A DNA stretch of 64,000 nt from Diphasiastrum complanatum (taxonomy: Eukaryota > Streptophyta > Lycopodiopsida > Lycopodiales > Lycopodiaceae). The stretch covers positions 38,703,827 to 38,767,826 of the forward strand of contig CM055106.1 in assembly GCA_029204225.1 (NCBI GenBank). Direction: 5' to 3'. Position numbers and translations under genes: made by a program. Within the stretch, counting starts at the first letter, position 1. Every line of letters begins with the position of its first letter. Shown one piece after another: positions 46,866 to 59,595 of the stretch. The notes below the pieces were generated by a model, which saw only the letters and a program-made list of their open reading frames with translations, made no database searches and was not told the origin of the DNA.

Positions 46866-48260
46866 AATTGTAGATGTTGCAAGAATTGGATATGCAAGGA
46901 GTTAATTTGATGGCGGCGGAGCTATTGACATGCTACTGAACGTGTGGTGTGCAAACCCAATGAACGTTGTTAAAGTCATCTACTGACGTGCTACTGCGCC
47001 ATATTGACGTGCTACTGCGCTATCTGTGGCGGCAACCAAATGTTCTTCGCCATATTGGTTACAGCGACCTGGCTAGCATGATATTCATGCCTGTGACTTC
47101 CAACACTTGTAGTTGATCTCAAGTATCTGAAAGCTCCATCTCTATCTGAGTAGACTTGTTCTTCATCAATGAGAATAGTTTTTGGCCACTACTTTCAAGT
47201 CCTGAAGTTGTCTTCTTTTTTTATTTGTAGTTGGCAGAGCTACAAGAAGATAACGATTTATCTCCGTCATATTTTTAAAATTTGTGATGTTGTTCGTTTC
47301 GATTCGTTTGCTGTTATCTGTTGCACATAGTCCCAAAATCGTTGTTGGTTTCGTGTGCCCATAAGGAAAAGCGAGACAACAGCTACAGAAAAGCTCTAGA
47401 AAAATCCAATAGTTGGAGAGAACCCACTCATGCTGCACACTACTCACCAGCAAGTCTCATCTTGGCCGTAATTAGTGTTGGCTTCTTCCAACGGTTGTAG
47501 CTGATCGTAACTATCAGAAACCTTCCTCTGCTTGTGAATAGACTAGATTTTCATCAATGAGAGCATTTCTTTGCCAGTGCTTTTAAGCCTTCACGCTATT
47601 TGTGTTTTGTACCAAATCAGCACGAAATTCTTCTCACAATACATAAATTTTTTTAGTTGGTCATCTTTTTTCTTCTGCCATGAAATCATCACTTGTTTGC
47701 ATATTGATTTTCAGGAATTGCGTTTCTTATGTAGCAAGGTTCAATAAATGAATTGTAAATCGTAAAACACCTGCAAATATTCTTCTGGAAAGAATGAAAG
47801 TGATCGAACGCGGTAGTTTATTAGCAGTAACACATCTTTCTAACTCTGATGCCGACCAAGTTTGCAAGCAATGAGGATATTCCGCCTGCCTAAATTGCCA
47901 GCTGCGATCAAAAGTATTTTTTAGTTTGTGGTCATAGCACAATATTTTGACCAATCCAATAAAAACAATTCTCCTTACTAGACAACACACATTTTTGCTA
48001 AGCTTAAGGATGGAAATCGCCGCTGGTAGATAAGAATATGAAAAGTAAGACCAGATTGTTATCTGAGAACTTCCATAATTTTCAGTTAAATGGACAATGA
48101 GATATCATCACTCAGGACCCAATTGAGTTCTAGAACATTGTTGGCACTTGTAAACGTGATAGATTGATCCAAGAAGAGTTATTGGGTAGATAACAGGCTA
48201 TCTGCAAACAACTTACAAAGTCACTGTCTGATAGCCTAGCAAAATTCATTGTAGACGCCA
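46866..48260. other. non-coding DNA with further duplication
   Basis: About 47085-47215 recurs as 47485-47600 (shared TGTAGTTGATC/TGTAGCTGATC and TTCATCAATGAGA). A short repeat of GACGTGCTACTGCGC occurs near 46983-47025. No gene recognised. Confidence 0.5.
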
Positions 48261-48264
48261 AGAA

Positions 48265-48690
48265 CTAAATCATTGGAGGATCCAGCCCGAAGGATACGTT
48301 CTGAAAGGTATGAAGAATCATGTCTGTAAAATCCACAAAGCACTGTATGGCTTGAAACAATCTACCAGAGCTTGGTTTCATAGGATCAACACATTTCTCA
48401 TCGAACAAGGATTCAAACCAAGTACTGCTAATTGCAACGTCTTTTCCAAGTCAGTGCAACAATCCTTCATTATCATCACCTTATACATGGATGATATGTT
48501 GCTCTTCAACAATGATACCAATATAGTCAAGGATTTGAAGCAGATGCTATTTTCATAGTTCGACATGACTAATCTGGGCAAAGCTCACTTATGTCTCGAC
48601 ATTCAAATCCATAGAGACTGAGCGAAACGACTGATTTACATCACTCAACAGAGGTATCTTCACAATAGCTTATGAAGGGTACCATAATAA
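48265..48690 (+). pseudogene. Copia reverse transcriptase fragment
   Basis: Contains HWRIQPEGYVLKG, VCKIHKALYGLKQSTRAWF and LYMDDMLLF with the catalytic YMDD, then FDMTNLGKAH and LDIQIHRD. Stops at 48556 and near 48619 break the frame. Confidence 0.85.
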
Positions 48691-49107
48691 GGCCTTTTCA
48701 TAAGTCTACAATGAAGGCTCAAGGCAGTCTATAAAGAACTAGGGACGAGCTGAGAGATTGATCACCCCTTTGGTTTTTCTCCGCCATGATTGGGGATGGA
48801 CAACCCCTAGAAAAAAGAGCCTAGGAATTGATGATTCTTATGCAAGATAAAATGGACATATACTAGACCCCCTTCCCTAGAAAGCTTGCACTTGGGTGAG
48901 TTCCCAAGTTGTAACATAGAAAATTAAACTATATCATGGTAACATTAAATGTTGAGCCATCTACCTTCCTTGCATGTCAAAAATAGCTTACCTACTTTTC
49001 CACATGGCTTAAGGGCTTATGGACACATAGTTAAGGGCGCCCTCCTCCCCTCTCACTTGTCTTAACAGATACAATCTAATGAATTGTAAATTAGCTCACT
49101 CACCGAT

Positions 49108-49780
49108 GGATCCAGGCCTGCACTTGTCAAAAGACCAATGTCCCCAGACCAAGTAGGAAAATGAGCAGATGAGAGAGTATCCTTATTGATCGATACTTGG
49201 ATCTCTCATATATGCAATGGTCTGTACAAGACCAGATATCTCTTTTGCAGTAAGCTCACTCAACCAATATATGGCTAATCCTGGTATTACCCATTGGAAG
49301 ACTCTCATAAGATTCATGAGGTATATTTGAGCTACAATCGTAAGTCCACATCTGGATTTACATTCTTCTTCAATGACGGTCCTATTTCATGGAACAGTCG
49401 TAAGCAAACCTCTATTGCACTTTCTTCTATAGAAGCAGAAGACATTGCTGCTTCTCAATCTATTAAGGAAGTGTTTTGGTTGAGAAATTTACTATCAGAC
49501 GTTAATCTGCATCAGTACAACCCTACAATTTTATTCTGTGATAATCAGAGTGTTATTGTCTTATTGGCCAACCCTAGATTTCACTCTAGGAGTAAGCACA
49601 TTAAAATCAGATATCACTACATCATGGGCAAGGTTCTCAACAAGGAGGTAAGCTTAACGTACTGTAGAACGCAGGACATGGTTGCAAATATATTTACGAA
49701 AGCATTAAGTGTTAATGCACACAACAAATTTTGTGCATTGCTTAGTCTGAAGATCAAGGCATCACGGATCCAGATTAAGA
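49108..49780 (+). pseudogene. Copia RT end and RNase H
   Basis: MDPGLHLSKDQCPQTK, then GSLIYAMVCTRPDISFAVSS, then RKSTSGFTFFFNDGPISWNS, SSIEAEDIAASQSIKEVFWL and LFCDNQSVI, ending MVANIFTKALS. This is the complete order from the RT thumb through RNase H. Stops occur before GSLIY and near 49330. Confidence 0.85.
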
Positions 49781-49785
49781 GGAGG

Positions 49786-50463
49786 TGTTGGATTTATCTC
49801 CTCTACTCTCCTAAATCCCATTTTAATTTGCCTCCATTCATGCTGCATTTTTTACTCACGCAGTCTGCCTATTTACATGTAAATTCTCACAAGCGAAGAA
49901 AAGGCGAACAAAATGCGACACTGTGTTTTTACACGTGTTTTGTGATAGGCGAAAAAGACAACATTGCCTTACAAAATGCCAAAGGTGCCTTAGGAAGCAA
50001 AGGCACCTTGTAAATCAAATCTTAAGGCATTTCATCAGAGTGATGCATTTTTCGCATCTTCACCAACGTTCACTTCAACAAAGGCTGACGTCGCACCCTT
50101 TTCACGCTCACCCCATGCAACTGCGCTAACAGACTTGACAACGACTGCAACCACTCACGATCTCCTACAGACAACACATCCTGCACACCTATAACATTGT
50201 ATATATATATATAGTGAATACCATTTGCGTATACATATTGATTAAGAGATTGAAGATCAAGTGTGTGTAGTATAATAGCATCAGAAGCTCATCAGATATA
50301 GACGAAGTAGATGCCTTGTGAATTGATTCCTTAGTTATCAGTCACAGATTCATTCCTCTTACATATTGAATTAGCTTTGTAGAACACGTGGTTTTGTCCG
50401 CTATTGTCTTGTGCTCTACCGCATTATTGACATGTATATTTTGCTATACTTAATCTGATAACA
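49786..50463 (+). repeat. probable Copia 3' LTR
   Basis: It starts TGTTGG after a polypurine tract and contains a TATATATATATAG promoter-like stretch near 50200. It may end at GATAACA (50463). The right border is a guess, as no second copy is present for comparison. Confidence 0.45.
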
Positions 50464-52542
50464 ACTCTTTTGTTCTGCGTTCAGATTTGCGTCAATATTG
50501 CTATGCTTACTTTTCATTATGTCTGACTTTCTAATTGCTCAATCTGGTAATCTGTTTTTAGCGAGTTAATATTAGTCTAGTTGTTGATGACTAATATTTA
50601 GTCTTGCCTTTCGCGAATCATTCGCGACTGATTATCAGTCGAGCTCAGTCTAGCTCTTCACAAATCATTCGCGACAAATAATTTATCTAGCTGTTCGCGA
50701 CAAATCATTTTTTTGGTGTTTTATTAATGTTTGGCTACGTAATCAGAACGACCGTGATTTCTATCACTAACATTCTGTTCGTTTCTAGTAGGCGTAGTCA
50801 TGCTTAGGAAAAGAGTCATAGAGCTCATTCCGCTGTGCACAAACACTATCCGTTCGAGTTCGTTTCTCTTTCGTGTTCGTTTTCTTTTCGAGCTATTTCC
50901 GTTTCTCACACACGACACACCCTCTTTCTCCAACACACAAAAGCCCACCCGCCCGCTACCATATACAATGTTGTCTTTTGCAAGACACTGCCAAAAAAAA
51001 AAAACGCTCCCCACGAAAAAAAAAAAAAAACAAGAGCGTTGTGATATACCACAAAGGCAATCATAAATTTTTTGAGTAAAACTGATCGATGCAAGGTAAT
51101 TAGCTAATTGTAAATCATAGTTGTCTTCTCACGGGTTAGTTAGCATTTCATTCTCTTACCAGAAAGATTGAACTTTGATTTAGAGTGTATGCACGAGTAA
51201 AGTCCAGCCATATGGCAACTAGGTAAAAACATATATGAAATGATTTTGTGAATGCAGATAAATACTATTTATTCGTTGGTGATGATGCATCATGAGAGTT
51301 GAGACTCACAGTGCTTGCAAAAAATCGATAAATACAAACAAATTATTGAAATTCATTTTTTACCGCAATTTATAGATTTTTTATATGGCTCTTTTAGTTA
51401 TAAATCTTAAGTTTTAAGGTTTTATTTTAACTTTTTATCGATTCCATAATAGATTTGTAGGTTTTGTATAAGGTTAGTTTGAAACTTTTTAATGAGCACT
51501 GGTTGAGAGCCTAGGCCCTAGGGATGCATGTAAGAAAAAGAGGCGGAAACCCAGAAGAGCATCTATTCGTTGGTGATGATGTATCATGCGTGCCGGTTGA
51601 GAGCCTAGGCCCTAGGGCATGTATGCAAGAAAAAAAGAGGGACATGAAATTTTATGTACATTTTTTGGACCTGCCTTGCAAAGCAAGGACTTAGCGTTCA
51701 TGTCAAAGATTGACCTGCTTGTGTTGTGGTTTTCATTTAAAAGACATAAATAGTATTTTAAATTCATATTTTTGATTTTAGTGAGTTTGACATGTGGCAA
51801 TTTTAAATAAATTGGCTATTTTTATAGGTTTTTTTCTGCTTATTGCTTTGTCTTTTTTTTTTAACTCTTTTTTAAATATTTAATTATAATTTGGTTAGGA
51901 CTTCCTGATTATTAAGAGATTGACATGTGGCTTCGTTATGGTTCATCTTTTGCCTCTTGCCATTTTGAGGGTGCTCGCTGGTGTTGCATGCATCCGTCTC
52001 AACTGTTATTAGTAGGGGTGGCCATTTATGAGTTAAAAAGAGGCCGCTTAATTATCCAGAATGGCCCTAACAAACCTTCATAAACAAGATGAAGGGTGGC
52101 CTTCACAAATGAAGGGGGGCCTCTGAAGGACACTATAACTTCTCCATTGCATAAGGAGTGACTCTGTAGCAGGCAAGAGTAGATCAGTTTCAATTTTCCA
52201 GATAGCTCAACAAACAGAATAGAGGAATTTCTATCCAGATAGCTCTGCAAACACGGGAGCAATTTCAATCTAGCTAGCTCAACAGACAACTAGGACCAAT
52301 TCCAATCAATCTAGACAGCTAGCTCTACGTACGGTATAACAATTTCGATTCAGATAGCTCCACAGACAAAGAAACAACAATTTCAATTAGGATGACAGCT
52401 TCCCAGCCCTTCTGCACTCTCTGCAGCACCAAACCCTAAACCCAAAGGCCTCTTGGGTCTAACGGTGTGACCAAGGTCTCCTTGGGAGAGTGGTATTCAA
52501 TGTTGGGAAAGTAGACCCTCAATGAAATCCATTTCCAGAAAA
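50464..52542. other. non-coding DNA with short repeats
   Basis: GAGAGCCTAGGCCCTAGGG occurs twice (about 51505 and 51599), next to two copies of TATTCGTTGGTGATGATG. Two A-runs lie near 50993-51030. A CCCTAAACCC motif lies near 52434. No gene recognised. Confidence 0.5.
52185..52400 (+). repeat. degenerate tandem repeat, about six units
   Basis: Units of about 35-43 bases share an AATTTCAATCCAGATAGCTC-like core followed by CAACAGACAA-like sequence. They are strongly diverged. Confidence 0.7.
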
Positions 52543-54738
52543 ACAAGTGCATTGTGGCAAGCCAAAGGGCCCCTGCCTTTGCAATATGTGCTAAACTGCA
52601 CTTTGTTGAGATCAAAGTTCCAGGTGCCGTTGTACGGCACATGTGTAGTGGGTGCCGTACAGGTGCCATGGAACTTCAGTTCTACGGCACCCATTTTTTT
52701 TTTTAAAATTTTTGTTCAAAAAAATTAGTGTTCAAAAAAATATGTGTCTATATGCTTGCACCTCAACATGAGTTTCCCAATTAAACATACAACTTCAATG
52801 TTGAGCTATTTGTCACAATATAGTTTTATACTCTAGACTTTGCTCCTAATTTGAGATAAGAGATATGATGAGGATTTTCAAAAGAGCTTTTAGCTATGAC
52901 TAGTTTCCAATCAAAGTAGGGGTTTGTATTTCAGTAGCTTGGTACTCAAATCATGCAAATATTTAAAATAGACAACACTTGATGGTTACAAAATATTCAA
53001 GATTGATCTTCGGTGGACTAAAATGTACCAAAAATCAGGAAATCGTGTGTCATTTGTGGTCTATGAATGGAAATTACTATTTTAAAAAAATGAAATCATT
53101 TGGACTAGTAAATAGTTTACTTAGAAATAGGAGAGAGAAATCATATTTTTAGTACTCATATTATTATTATTTTATGCCATAGAATATCCTTTTACATACC
53201 CTTTAGACAATAGAAATAGCAATAAAATTTATAATGCATATAACTTTCTCATTATAACTCGGATTCAAACGAACTAAAAAGCAAAATTGCTAAGAATTGC
53301 TTACTTTATCCATCTATTCTATCTAAAAGGAATCTAAATAACCTAATGAAAGTTATTAAGAATGAATAGCATAACATGCATGAACTGAGATTTGATAAAT
53401 TAGTCTTATCGAATGATTTGCAAATCTTAATGAAATCTTTAGAAACTACCATGTATTTGAGAATTTATTCAGGAAAAAAAAAACTTATATATTGAAGTTT
53501 AATACCCTTTTGTTTTTCTCAATAACATATTCCAAGTCCTTATAATTTCCTTTTATTGATTTTAACAAAGATTAATATTCTACTCTTCAAGAGATTGGAG
53601 ATATGTCGAGATGTTTTTTGGTTGTCCAAATTGTTATTTGTTGGTGATTGCGCTGGTAAATTGGTATGTGCATGTGAGCTCTACTTCTTCTGGTATTTTA
53701 TATCTAATGTGATTGATTTATCAATTGACATGCAACACAAAGATCAGTTCAGTTTCATAATTTTTTTTTCATCTAATGAATTACAATTTCTATTAAACAA
53801 GCCAAATGTATTCTACGTAGGATGAGAATTTGAATATTTTGCAATAGTGGTAAACTTTTTTGACATGTGACGTGATTGCCAAATGCGGCTACTTTGGTGG
53901 CATGGTTTGTTATTTTTCAATTGAGATACTTGTATGGTAACTTTCTTTGATACTTTGATCAAAGACCGTCATGGTTGCTAATTAGGTGAGGGCATTTGAT
54001 GTTACACGAATGGTAGTATTTTGCTGTTTGAATAAATTGGGATAAGTTTTGGTAATAGCATCATTCAGTTGTATGGAATTGCTATTGCTTGTCGCAATAT
54101 CATGTGCCAAGCCTTTCTCAAATCAAACAATTCTAAATCCAAAAGAGCTTAATCAAGTAGCAGTTATGCAAAGGGGCTTATGGAAAGAGATTAATTATTT
54201 TAAGATATTTTCAAGTTTTTTGAATACTTTTGAGGTTTATTTGTCCAATACAATAGATATTTCAAGCACATTCCCTAGATCATTGATAATTGGCCATATG
54301 TGCACTTACAAGATCCAAAGAAAGCTTTGTATGAAGAGGACAATCACAAGTGTCAAAAAAATAATGATGTGGATATCTTTAAATCACACAAAGGTTACAT
54401 GTACAAATCTTACTCTCATCCATGCTTGTTGCGATTGATATAACTTGGTACTCAAACTTAGTCTTCATGCAAGTCATGCACAAGCATATCATCTAAAGAG
54501 TTGGCAAAACATTGCACAATTGTCATAGATGCCACCTTCCTTGACCATACCTCTCAATTTTTTCTAGTTGTAACCAATTTTTAATCACATTTTTGATGTA
54601 TTTGGATCTACGTACGCTTATCGATCAGATCATTCACCAGTATATTACATGTGTGATTAAAAAAACCCATTAAAAAACAAAATGAGTTTAGCACATGTTG
54701 CAAAGGCAAGGCCCTCTGGCTTGCCACAATGCACTTGT
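52543..54738. mobile_element. 2.2-kb segment with about 54-bp terminal inverted repeats
   Basis: 52543-52596 is the inverted counterpart of 54686-54738, both with outer end ACAAGTGCATTGTGGCAAGCC. By eye they differ at three positions plus one indel. The interior is AT-rich with only short frames and no transposase. I found no clear target duplication. It is best read as a non-autonomous DNA transposon of unknown family. Confidence 0.65.
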
Positions 54739-55078
54739 TTGTTATTTGTTACTTGCATGTAGAGACTCATATGTATCACTCATGAGCTCAGTGTGTTTGT
54801 GTATATTTTTATTGTTTTGTATGATCAGGAATAGGATTGGCATAGTTCTCAGATCTGCATGAGGGTTTTGCATCATCAAGGATGAATGCCTGTAGTAGTT
54901 TGTGCTCTCATCTCATTTCAAGCTGTCTAGTTTTGTTTCTGGAAATGATCCACTCGTTTTGTGGGACTGAAATCATCTGCTAGTTTTTTGCTGCCAGAGT
55001 TTTATAGTACAAATTAAGCTCAAAGCAAAATGTAACCCTGAATTTTGTTCTGAAAGCGCCCAAAAATTAAGCTGCATC

Positions 55079-56968
55079 ATGCAGATCAGGCCATTGAGAC
55101 AGTTTTCTACTGTAAGCCGCTGCGGCAGATGGCAAAGTTTAATGAACTCTAATCTCACAAGGAATAGTGCAAAAAAGGCTTGTAGCATGGCAACAAGACT
55201 GCCTGCCACCACATCCTTGGAGAATTTAGGGTATGAAGATTCTAACAAGGATTGTGAGATGGTTAAAATTTTATGCAAGGAAGGAAGACTGCAGGAGGCA
55301 TTGCAGGTTCTAGGGTTGGTGAACAAACGCGATCCAAGGATAGTTTCAATGGCCTATGTAAGTATTTTGAAAGCCTGTGGTAACAGAAAGGATGTCTCTG
55401 ATCTTAAGAAAGTTCATGCTCATATAATGCAAAGTAAACATTGTACAGATTTGTTTGTGGTAAGTACCCTAATCAGCATGTATGCAAAGTCTAGTAGCCT
55501 GGCCGATGCCCGCAAAGTATTTGACAGCATCTCTGTGAGAGACGCCGTCTCGTGGAATACCATAATTGCTGGATATGCGAAGCAAGGAAATGGGAAAGAG
55601 GCAATAAACCTCTTCAGTCAGATGACGCAAGCAGGGTTGAAGCCCGACAGAGTCTCATTTATGTTGTTACTAGGTGCATGTGCCAGCCTTGGAGACTTCG
55701 AAAAAGGTAGACAAACTCATGCGAAGATTGTTGAAAATGGATTTGATTCTCATCCTTTTGTAGCAACAGCACTTGTGAACATGTATGCGAAATGTGGCCG
55801 TGTATTGCATGCTCGTGAGGTCTTTGATCGGATGGCTGAGCGAAATGTGGTTGCATGGACTGCAATGATTGCAGCATATGCGAAGGTGGGGCAAGGCGAG
55901 CCCGCTCTAACACTCTGGCAGCAAATGAAGCAGGAAAAAGTGAAACCTAACAAGGTAACTTTCATCTGTATACTAAATGCATGTGCAGCACTTGGAAATT
56001 TAAACAAGGGCAAGGAAATTCACATAGACATTCTCAAAGAGGCAATTCAATCTGATGTCAAAATTGGAAATGCTCTTATTGACATGTATTCAAAGTGTGG
56101 GAGTTTGGTACTTGCATATGAAGTTTTTGATTCAATGAACAAGAAAGATGTAGTTTCATGGACCACACTGGTTGCAGGTTATGTCAAGCATGGAAAGTAC
56201 CTGGATGCGGTGAACCTTTTTGAGGAAATGAAGCAGAAAGGTTTGAAGCCAATAGATGTGACCTTTGCCTGTATTTTCAATGCATGTGGGAGTCTTGCAG
56301 CCTTAGAGAAGGGACAAAATTATCATGCTGAAGCTCTTGAAGCTGGATTGGAGATAGATGTGTTCCTTGCAGATGCTCTTATCGACATGTATGCCAAGTG
56401 CGGCAATCTGGAGAGAGCACGAAGAGTGTTTGATGAAATGCCAATTCGTGATGTGGTCTCTTGGACAGCCATGATTGCAGGATATAGTGTTCATGGTCAA
56501 GGTATGAGTGCGTTTCAGCTCTTTAGACAAATGCAACAGGAGAATGTGAGACCAAATGAGATCACTTTTCTTAGTGTTCTCTCTACGTGTGCCCATTTGG
56601 GCCTGATAGATGAAGGCTGTTGCTTGTTTAATTCCATGTGCACGGTTTATGCCCTTACTCCAACATTGGTGCATCATGGGTGTATAGTGGACCTCCTTTG
56701 TCGTGCCGGTCATCTGGATGAAGCTAACAAGTTCATCAACAGCATGTCAATAATGCCAGATGCTTCAATTTGGATGACCTTGCTTGGTGCCTGCAATGCC
56801 TGTGGCAATGTGAGATTAGCAGAATCCGTTTTTAAGTGCATACTGGAGTTGGAACCACAGGATGTTGAACCATATGTGCTTTTGTCAAATATTTATGCTG
56901 CAACTGGGAGTTGGGACAAAAGGGTTGAGGTCAGGAGGATGATGGAGACTAGAGGGGCATTGCATTAG
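55079..56968 (+). CDS. PLS-class pentatricopeptide repeat protein (629 aa, intronless)
   Basis: A single uninterrupted frame. Residues 1-20 (MQIRPLRQFSTVSRCGRW) are Arg/Ser-rich and acid-free, suggesting mitochondrial or plastid import. From about residue 90, PPR motifs of the P, L and S types alternate: LISMYAKSSSLADARKVFD, DAVSWNTIIAGYAKQG, VNMYAKCGRVLHAREVFD, VVAWTAMIAAYAK and so on. The C-terminus has E1-like (ASIWMTLLGACNACGNVRLA) and E2-like (YVLLSNIYAATGSWDKRVEV) motifs, then stops at METRGALH. It lacks the PGxSW box and DYW deaminase domain common after E2. Such proteins bind organellar RNA, often in C-to-U editing or transcript processing. The target cannot be read here. Confidence 0.92.
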   Translation: MQIRPLRQFSTVSRCGRWQSLMNSNLTRNSAKKACSMATRLPATTSLENLGYEDSNKDCEMVKILCKEGRLQEALQVLGLVNKRDPRIVSMAYVSILKACGNRKDVSDLKKVHAHIMQSKHCTDLFVVSTLISMYAKSSSLADARKVFDSISVRDAVSWNTIIAGYAKQGNGKEAINLFSQMTQAGLKPDRVSFMLLLGACASLGDFEKGRQTHAKIVENGFDSHPFVATALVNMYAKCGRVLHAREVFDRMAERNVVAWTAMIAAYAKVGQGEPALTLWQQMKQEKVKPNKVTFICILNACAALGNLNKGKEIHIDILKEAIQSDVKIGNALIDMYSKCGSLVLAYEVFDSMNKKDVVSWTTLVAGYVKHGKYLDAVNLFEEMKQKGLKPIDVTFACIFNACGSLAALEKGQNYHAEALEAGLEIDVFLADALIDMYAKCGNLERARRVFDEMPIRDVVSWTAMIAGYSVHGQGMSAFQLFRQMQQENVRPNEITFLSVLSTCAHLGLIDEGCCLFNSMCTVYALTPTLVHHGCIVDLLCRAGHLDEANKFINSMSIMPDASIWMTLLGACNACGNVRLAESVFKCILELEPQDVEPYVLLSNIYAATGSWDKRVEVRRMMETRGALH

Positions 56969-57439
56969 GCCTGCCTTACCTCAACCCAGACCTTCCTGTG
57001 TACATTGGCTCCTGCAGATTCGAGAGGTCCCTAATATTGGTTTGAAAACTGGCAAACTCCAAGATCTTTTTCCATTTGGTGACTTATGAATCCTTTGATC
57101 CTTGTTAGATCTAATTTTTAACGCAGTGACTATGTTTATGTCATTTACACTTTCGTTTGTTGGAAGTATAATGTTATTGTAATCAAGGAAGTTAGTTATT
57201 TTGGCCAAACTTTTTAACATCATTTTTCATGCTCAAAAAATTTACACTTTTAGTGGACTTTTAGCTACCCCTGTGATGAGGGCACTGAAATGGTGGAATG
57301 CAAACTTAAGTTCTCTTTTCCGTAATGTGTTCTTTGTTTTGCTGTGATGCCTGCAGATCACAAGGGATGGGCATGGCTTTACCCTTTAATGAAATTCTTC
57401 CCCTTTCAGCAGCAAGTTCCTTCTCCTCATTGGATTCTG

Positions 57440-57980
57440 TATTTCAATGCATGTGGTAGTCTTGCAGCCTTAGAGAAGGGACAACATTTGCTGAAGCTCT
57501 TGAAGCTGGATTGGAGCTAGATGTGTTCCTTGTCGTGATGTGGTCTCTTGGATAGCCATGATTGCAGGATATAGTGTTCATGGTCAAGGTATGAGTGTGT
57601 TTCAGCTCTTCAGACAAATGCAACAGGAGAATGTGAGACCAAATGAGATCACTTTTCTTATTGTTCTCTCTACCATTTGGGCCTGATAGATGAGGGCTGT
57701 TGCTTGTTTAATTCCATGCACACGGTTTATGCCCTTACTCCAACATTGGTGCATCATGGGTGTATAGTGGAACCTCCTTTGTCGTGCCGGTTTTCTGGAT
57801 GAAGCTAACAAGTTCATCAACAGCATGGCAATATTGGCAGACAATTTGGATGACCTTGCTTGGTGCCTGCAATGCCTGTGGCAATCTGAGATTAGCAGAA
57901 TCTGTTTTTAAGTGCGTACTTGAGTCGGAACCGCAAGATTGAACCATATGTGCTTTTGTCAAACATTTATGCTGCAGTTG
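57440..57980 (+). pseudogene. partial duplicate of the PPR gene 3' region
   Basis: It matches roughly 56283-56905 of the PPR gene at high identity, starting at TGCATGTGGTAGTCTTGCAGCC. It has an internal deletion of about 80 bases after GATGTGTTCCTTG, a TAG in place of Trp-Thr near 57552, and several small indels. It cannot encode a continuous protein. It lies about 0.5 kb downstream of the PPR gene in the same orientation. Confidence 0.9.
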
Positions 57981-59595
57981 TAGCTATATTTTGCATTGTT
58001 TCTTCTTGAGTTATATCTACTGCACCATCTTGTAGCTTCATGATAGTGAAATGGTCTTTCCTCTACTCGAACGAATCCCTTTGTATTTTGTGTTTCATCT
58101 TTCAGGTATTGTTTTCATCTCTTTACATTCGTTACAATAGATGTGGCAACAATCTTGTTAATTCTTATAACAGAACACGATGATTTTTCCAGATGCGTAA
58201 TCTCTTAATCTGTGCATGCCTGATGAATTTTTATTGGCAGCATGTTTTTTCATAGCCTGGTACCATTTTCTGCTCTTTGCTTGAATTAATTTGCACATGG
58301 CTTCCTCTCAGTTTGCATTTGGCCAATCTCTTCCTTAGATTCTGTTTCCATCAGTTCAATTATGGTACATTGCAATCTGATTCATGTTGTTTTAGAAACG
58401 TATAAGATAGCGAACAAAATTCAACTTGACTCAAGGGGAAGAATCGGGGGTTTTCCCTATCAATGAGGAAGTTATTGTCTAAGCTTCTCTGGTGTGAATG
58501 ATCCTAAATTCTGAAGCTTTTGCCCAATGCTATTGTGCCATCCCAACATTCAATCAAAGCTTCAATACTGTCTAGTGTGTTGATCATATCAAAGTGTGTG
58601 CTAACATTAAGATCCTCACACCCAAGCATTACAGCATAACAGTAGTGCATGATGAAAATAATATGACAACTATTATTAATGCGAACAAGGTGTCAATTAT
58701 GTACGTTGCCTACTCCTTTCAGCACTATCAAGCCTACAAGCAAAACATTTTGAGTTTCGTGTTTACCAGTCCATTTTTAACTTCTCTATCTCTACCTGTA
58801 AAGAACTGATCACACTTATATGTTCGAATTTTTGGGTTCTCTATTGTCCACGATCGCGAACTGATTTGGAAACTGCAGCTGGTTTGCCTTGACTCTATTT
58901 TATGCTTGTTTGTGGTGCTGGTCTGTCAAACCTACTGCTGGTCTCACCCTAGTCCAGATATTTGTGATTGTGAAAAAATCCTGTACCTATCATCTATTCC
59001 TTTTGTTAATCTCATGATACATGCCAAACTTAACTGCCAGAAAATCAGCATATGTTTTAGCATCTCTTAAACAAAAATAAATAAACATCTCAAGTTGACA
59101 CACATTTTCTAGAATTTTTTCAAGTTAAATGTAGCATGATATCTACAAATTATCAAATAATGTTTATCAATTATCCAAATCACTTAGATTTATAATGTTT
59201 TTCAAAATTCAAAACTGGAAATTAATTTGAAAGTTTTCAAGTCAATAATTTGTTCACATTCAAACTTGTTCAATGAAAGAAAATTCAAAATACTTCTTAT
59301 AATAAAACTTGATGAATTATATACAAGTCTATCTGTGAAGCATTTTAACCTCAATAATGCCTATGTTTCCTTTTTCTCATAGTTGTAAATCTCAACAAAA
59401 ATAGATTTTCAATATCATTGGTAATTTTTTAATTTTTAATATTATTTATAAACTTAACATTCAAAATTCTGGCATTTAAAATAGAAAAATTCATTTTATT
59501 GAAAAAACGCGTGTCTTACTCTCCCTTTTTTTTCTCCATGCCTTTTTTTTGGTCATCGTGTTTTTTAAAGTTAGGTTAATGTTTGATGCCAAGAG
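57981..59595. other. intergenic DNA without recognised features
   Basis: AT-rich; the 71-codon frame at 58594-58809 has no known domain and I do not support it as a gene. Confidence 0.55.

Larger units (their letters stand above)
48265..50463 (+). mobile_element. Copia retrotransposon relic (RT, RNase H, 3' LTR)
   Basis: RT and RNase H segments are followed by a purine tract AAGAGGAGG and then TGTTGG at 49786, the start of a probable 3' LTR. About 420 bases of non-Copia sequence (about 48690-49107) separate the two coding parts. Gag, protease and integrase are absent. Confidence 0.78.

Noticed and set aside
54049-54438. 129-codon frame
   Set aside because: No domain recognised; it lies inside the inverted-repeat-bounded segment and has random-like composition.
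58594-58809. 71-codon frame with a plausible start
   Set aside because: No recognised motif and no promoter or splice context; cannot be supported as a gene.
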